Source: Anaerolineae bacterium (GTDB taxonomy: Bacteria > Chloroflexota > Anaerolineae > E26-bin7). From it: DNA of 6,987 nucleotides. Below are positions 6,182-6,987 of the stretch, piece after piece. The DNA lies in contig JAOZOT010000117.1 in assembly GCA_029933115.1 (NCBI GenBank), positions 1-6,987 of the forward strand. The letters are read 5' to 3'. Made by a program: the position numbers and the translations under genes. Below the pieces are notes generated by a model. That model saw only the letters and a list, made by a program, of their open reading frames with translations, did not search any database and was not told the origin of the DNA. Each line of letters starts with the position of its first letter. Position 1 is the stretch's first letter.

Positions 6182-6868
6182 CTAACGTATCCCGTGCGCT
6201 TCCAGGGTTCTGAGGACGGTGGTCCTCACGTTGTTAATGTGAGTGGTTATAGCCTCCTTTACCTGTTCCCAATCGCCATTCTGGAAGGCCTCGTAGATGG
6301 CCTTGTGTTCCTGCTGTGTCTGCGACACGTCTTCGACGCTGTGCGCGTAGTGGACTCGCGCCACCTGGAGATGTATGTTCAGGCTTTTGTACATCTGTAG
6401 TAGACGGTTGTTGCCGGCCAGCCTGATGAGCGCCAGGTGCAGGTCGCGGTTCCACGACATATAAGCGTCATAATCGGGATGCTCACTGTTGGCAGCTTTG
6501 TCTATGTTGGCCATGCACCTGCGCATCTCAGGCAAGAGCAACTCCACCCTGCCCTGCTCCAGGACCTTCTCAGCAGCATATAGCTCCAGGAGCAGCCGCA
6601 GGTCGAGGAGTTCAACCACGTCTCGAGCGGTCAACGCGGTGACGAACGTGCCCCGGCGAGGCACTTTCTCCACCAGTCCTTCCAGGGCCAGGCGATTCAC
6701 AGCGTCTTTCACCGGGGTGCGGCTCACGCCGAGTTGGGAGGCTATTTCATCAATCAGGAGCTTTTCGCCAAACTTCAGCTCGTGCTTGAGTATCTTTGTT
6801 CTGAGAATCAGGTAGACCTTTTCGCTGAGGGCTGTGTGGTCAATGTGGGGAAAGGTAGCTTCATCCAT
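6182..6868 (-). CDS. GntR family transcriptional regulator, FadR subfamily (FCD domain)
   Basis: 228-residue dimeric DNA-binding regulator, typical length for the group. A winged helix-turn-helix spans about residues 11-78, with the recognition region LGVSRTPVKDAVNRLALEGLV (46-66) and wing RRGTFV (71-76). An all-helical FCD ligand domain follows (about 82-218). FCD domains commonly bind small carboxylates, often through a metal held by one Asp/Asn and three His. Here N140, H144 (DLHLALIRLAGN), H188 (EHKAIYEAF) and H210 (TTHINNV) fit these positions, with Asn instead of the usual Asp. The ATG at 6868 has AGGAG 9 nt upstream. The gene comes first in the operon, behind a consensus promoter and a palindrome in the leader. 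This suggests an autoregulated repressor of the whole cluster, released by a pathway substrate or intermediate; that control is inferred. Confidence 0.93.
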   Translation of the reverse strand: MDEATFPHIDHTALSEKVYLILRTKILKHELKFGEKLLIDEIASQLGVSRTPVKDAVNRLALEGLVEKVPRRGTFVTALTARDVVELLDLRLLLELYAAEKVLEQGRVELLLPEMRRCMANIDKAANSEHPDYDAYMSWNRDLHLALIRLAGNNRLLQMYKSLNIHLQVARVHYAHSVEDVSQTQQEHKAIYEAFQNGDWEQVKEAITTHINNVRTTVLRTLEAHGIR

Positions 6869-6877
6869 CGAGGGGTT

Positions 6878-6882
6878 CTCCT
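6878..6882 (-). promoter_or_regulatory. Ribosome binding site of the GntR-type gene
   Basis: AGGAG on the minus strand lies 9 nt ahead of the ATG at 6866-6868 and supports that start. The overlapping ATGGATG offers a second ATG four bases on, but it is out of frame. Confidence 0.6.
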
Positions 6883-6900
6883 AGACATTGAGGGGGGAGC

Positions 6901-6932
6901 ATTGTAGAATGTGATATTTAAAATTCTAGATT
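6901..6932 (-). promoter_or_regulatory. Candidate operator: imperfect inverted repeat in the leader
   Basis: The arms ATTGTAGAAT (6901-6910) and ATTCTAGATT (6923-6932) are complementary at 8 of 10 positions, with an unbroken core TAGAAT/ATTCTA and a 12-nt A/T-rich spacer. It lies directly downstream of the predicted transcription start (about 6934), where bound repressor would block RNA polymerase. The GntR-type protein encoded next is the natural candidate to bind it. The symmetry is seen; the function is inferred. Confidence 0.5.
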
Positions 6933-6940
6933 CCACGTTA

Positions 6941-6969
6941 ATTATACCACACTCTCGTTTCCCTGTCAA
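6941..6969 (-). promoter_or_regulatory. Consensus sigma70-type promoter of the operon
   Basis: On the minus strand TTGACA (6964-6969) is followed by a 17-nt spacer and TATAAT (6941-6946), both exact consensus hexamers. TGG just before the -10 box adds an extended -10 element. Transcription should begin near 6934, giving a leader of about 66 nt before the regulator ATG. Such a strong promoter needs repression, consistent with the inverted repeat immediately downstream. Confidence 0.85.
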
Positions 6970-6987
6970 GTGATCCAGGCCCTGCTC

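Noticed and set aside
6869..6888. Upstream ATG at 6886-6888 as a leader ORF of the regulator
   Set aside because: It has no ribosome site, is out of frame with the regulator, and overlaps the regulator's own ribosome site.

Overview
The window looks like one bacterial catabolic transcription unit with non-coding flanks. It is moderately GC-rich by eye, and all seven supported genes lie on the minus strand, so transcription runs from high to low coordinates. Spacing is tight: 45 nt, about 70 nt, a 1-nt overlap, 5 nt, 9 nt and a 4-nt overlap. The downstream repeats (CGTAGTGGCGACTTNAGTCGC-type) and the gene mix recall uncultivated Chloroflexota of the Anaerolineae type. That taxonomic guess is inference from memory and is weak.

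Layout in transcription order: (1) A textbook sigma70-type promoter at 6941-6969 has TTGACA, a 17-nt spacer and TGGTATAAT. It is followed in the 5' leader by an imperfect 10-bp inverted repeat (6901-6932), a good candidate operator. (2) A GntR/FCD regulator (6868-6182). (3) A CrtI/PYROXD2-type NAD(P)/FAD-dependent oxidoreductase (6136-4553). (4) A nitrilase-superfamily amidase of the AmiE/AmiF kind (4482-3331, with a possible longer TTG start at 4560), preceded by a perfect 8-bp GC hairpin. (5) An unrecognised 84-residue protein with one hydrophobic segment (3331-3077), translationally coupled to the amidase. (6) A Gfo/Idh/MocA dehydrogenase (3071-2073). (7) A TIM-barrel sugar isomerase/epimerase (2063-1227). 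(8) A second, divergent Gfo/Idh/MocA protein (1230-202). Positions 1-201 carry three copies of a REP-like palindromic repeat and no gene.

Working model (inference): an FCD regulator sensing a small carboxylate or related ligand controls its own operon. The encoded enzymes would act on a nitrogen-bearing, sugar- or cyclitol-like substrate. The flavoprotein and amidase would handle an amine/amide part, and the dehydrogenase-epimerase-dehydrogenase set the polyol part, as in inositol or inosamine catabolism. No transporter, kinase or aldolase is present, so the pathway would have to be completed elsewhere. The substrate cannot be read from the sequence. The combination of a flavoprotein, an amidase and a small membrane-type protein is the most likely undescribed element here.
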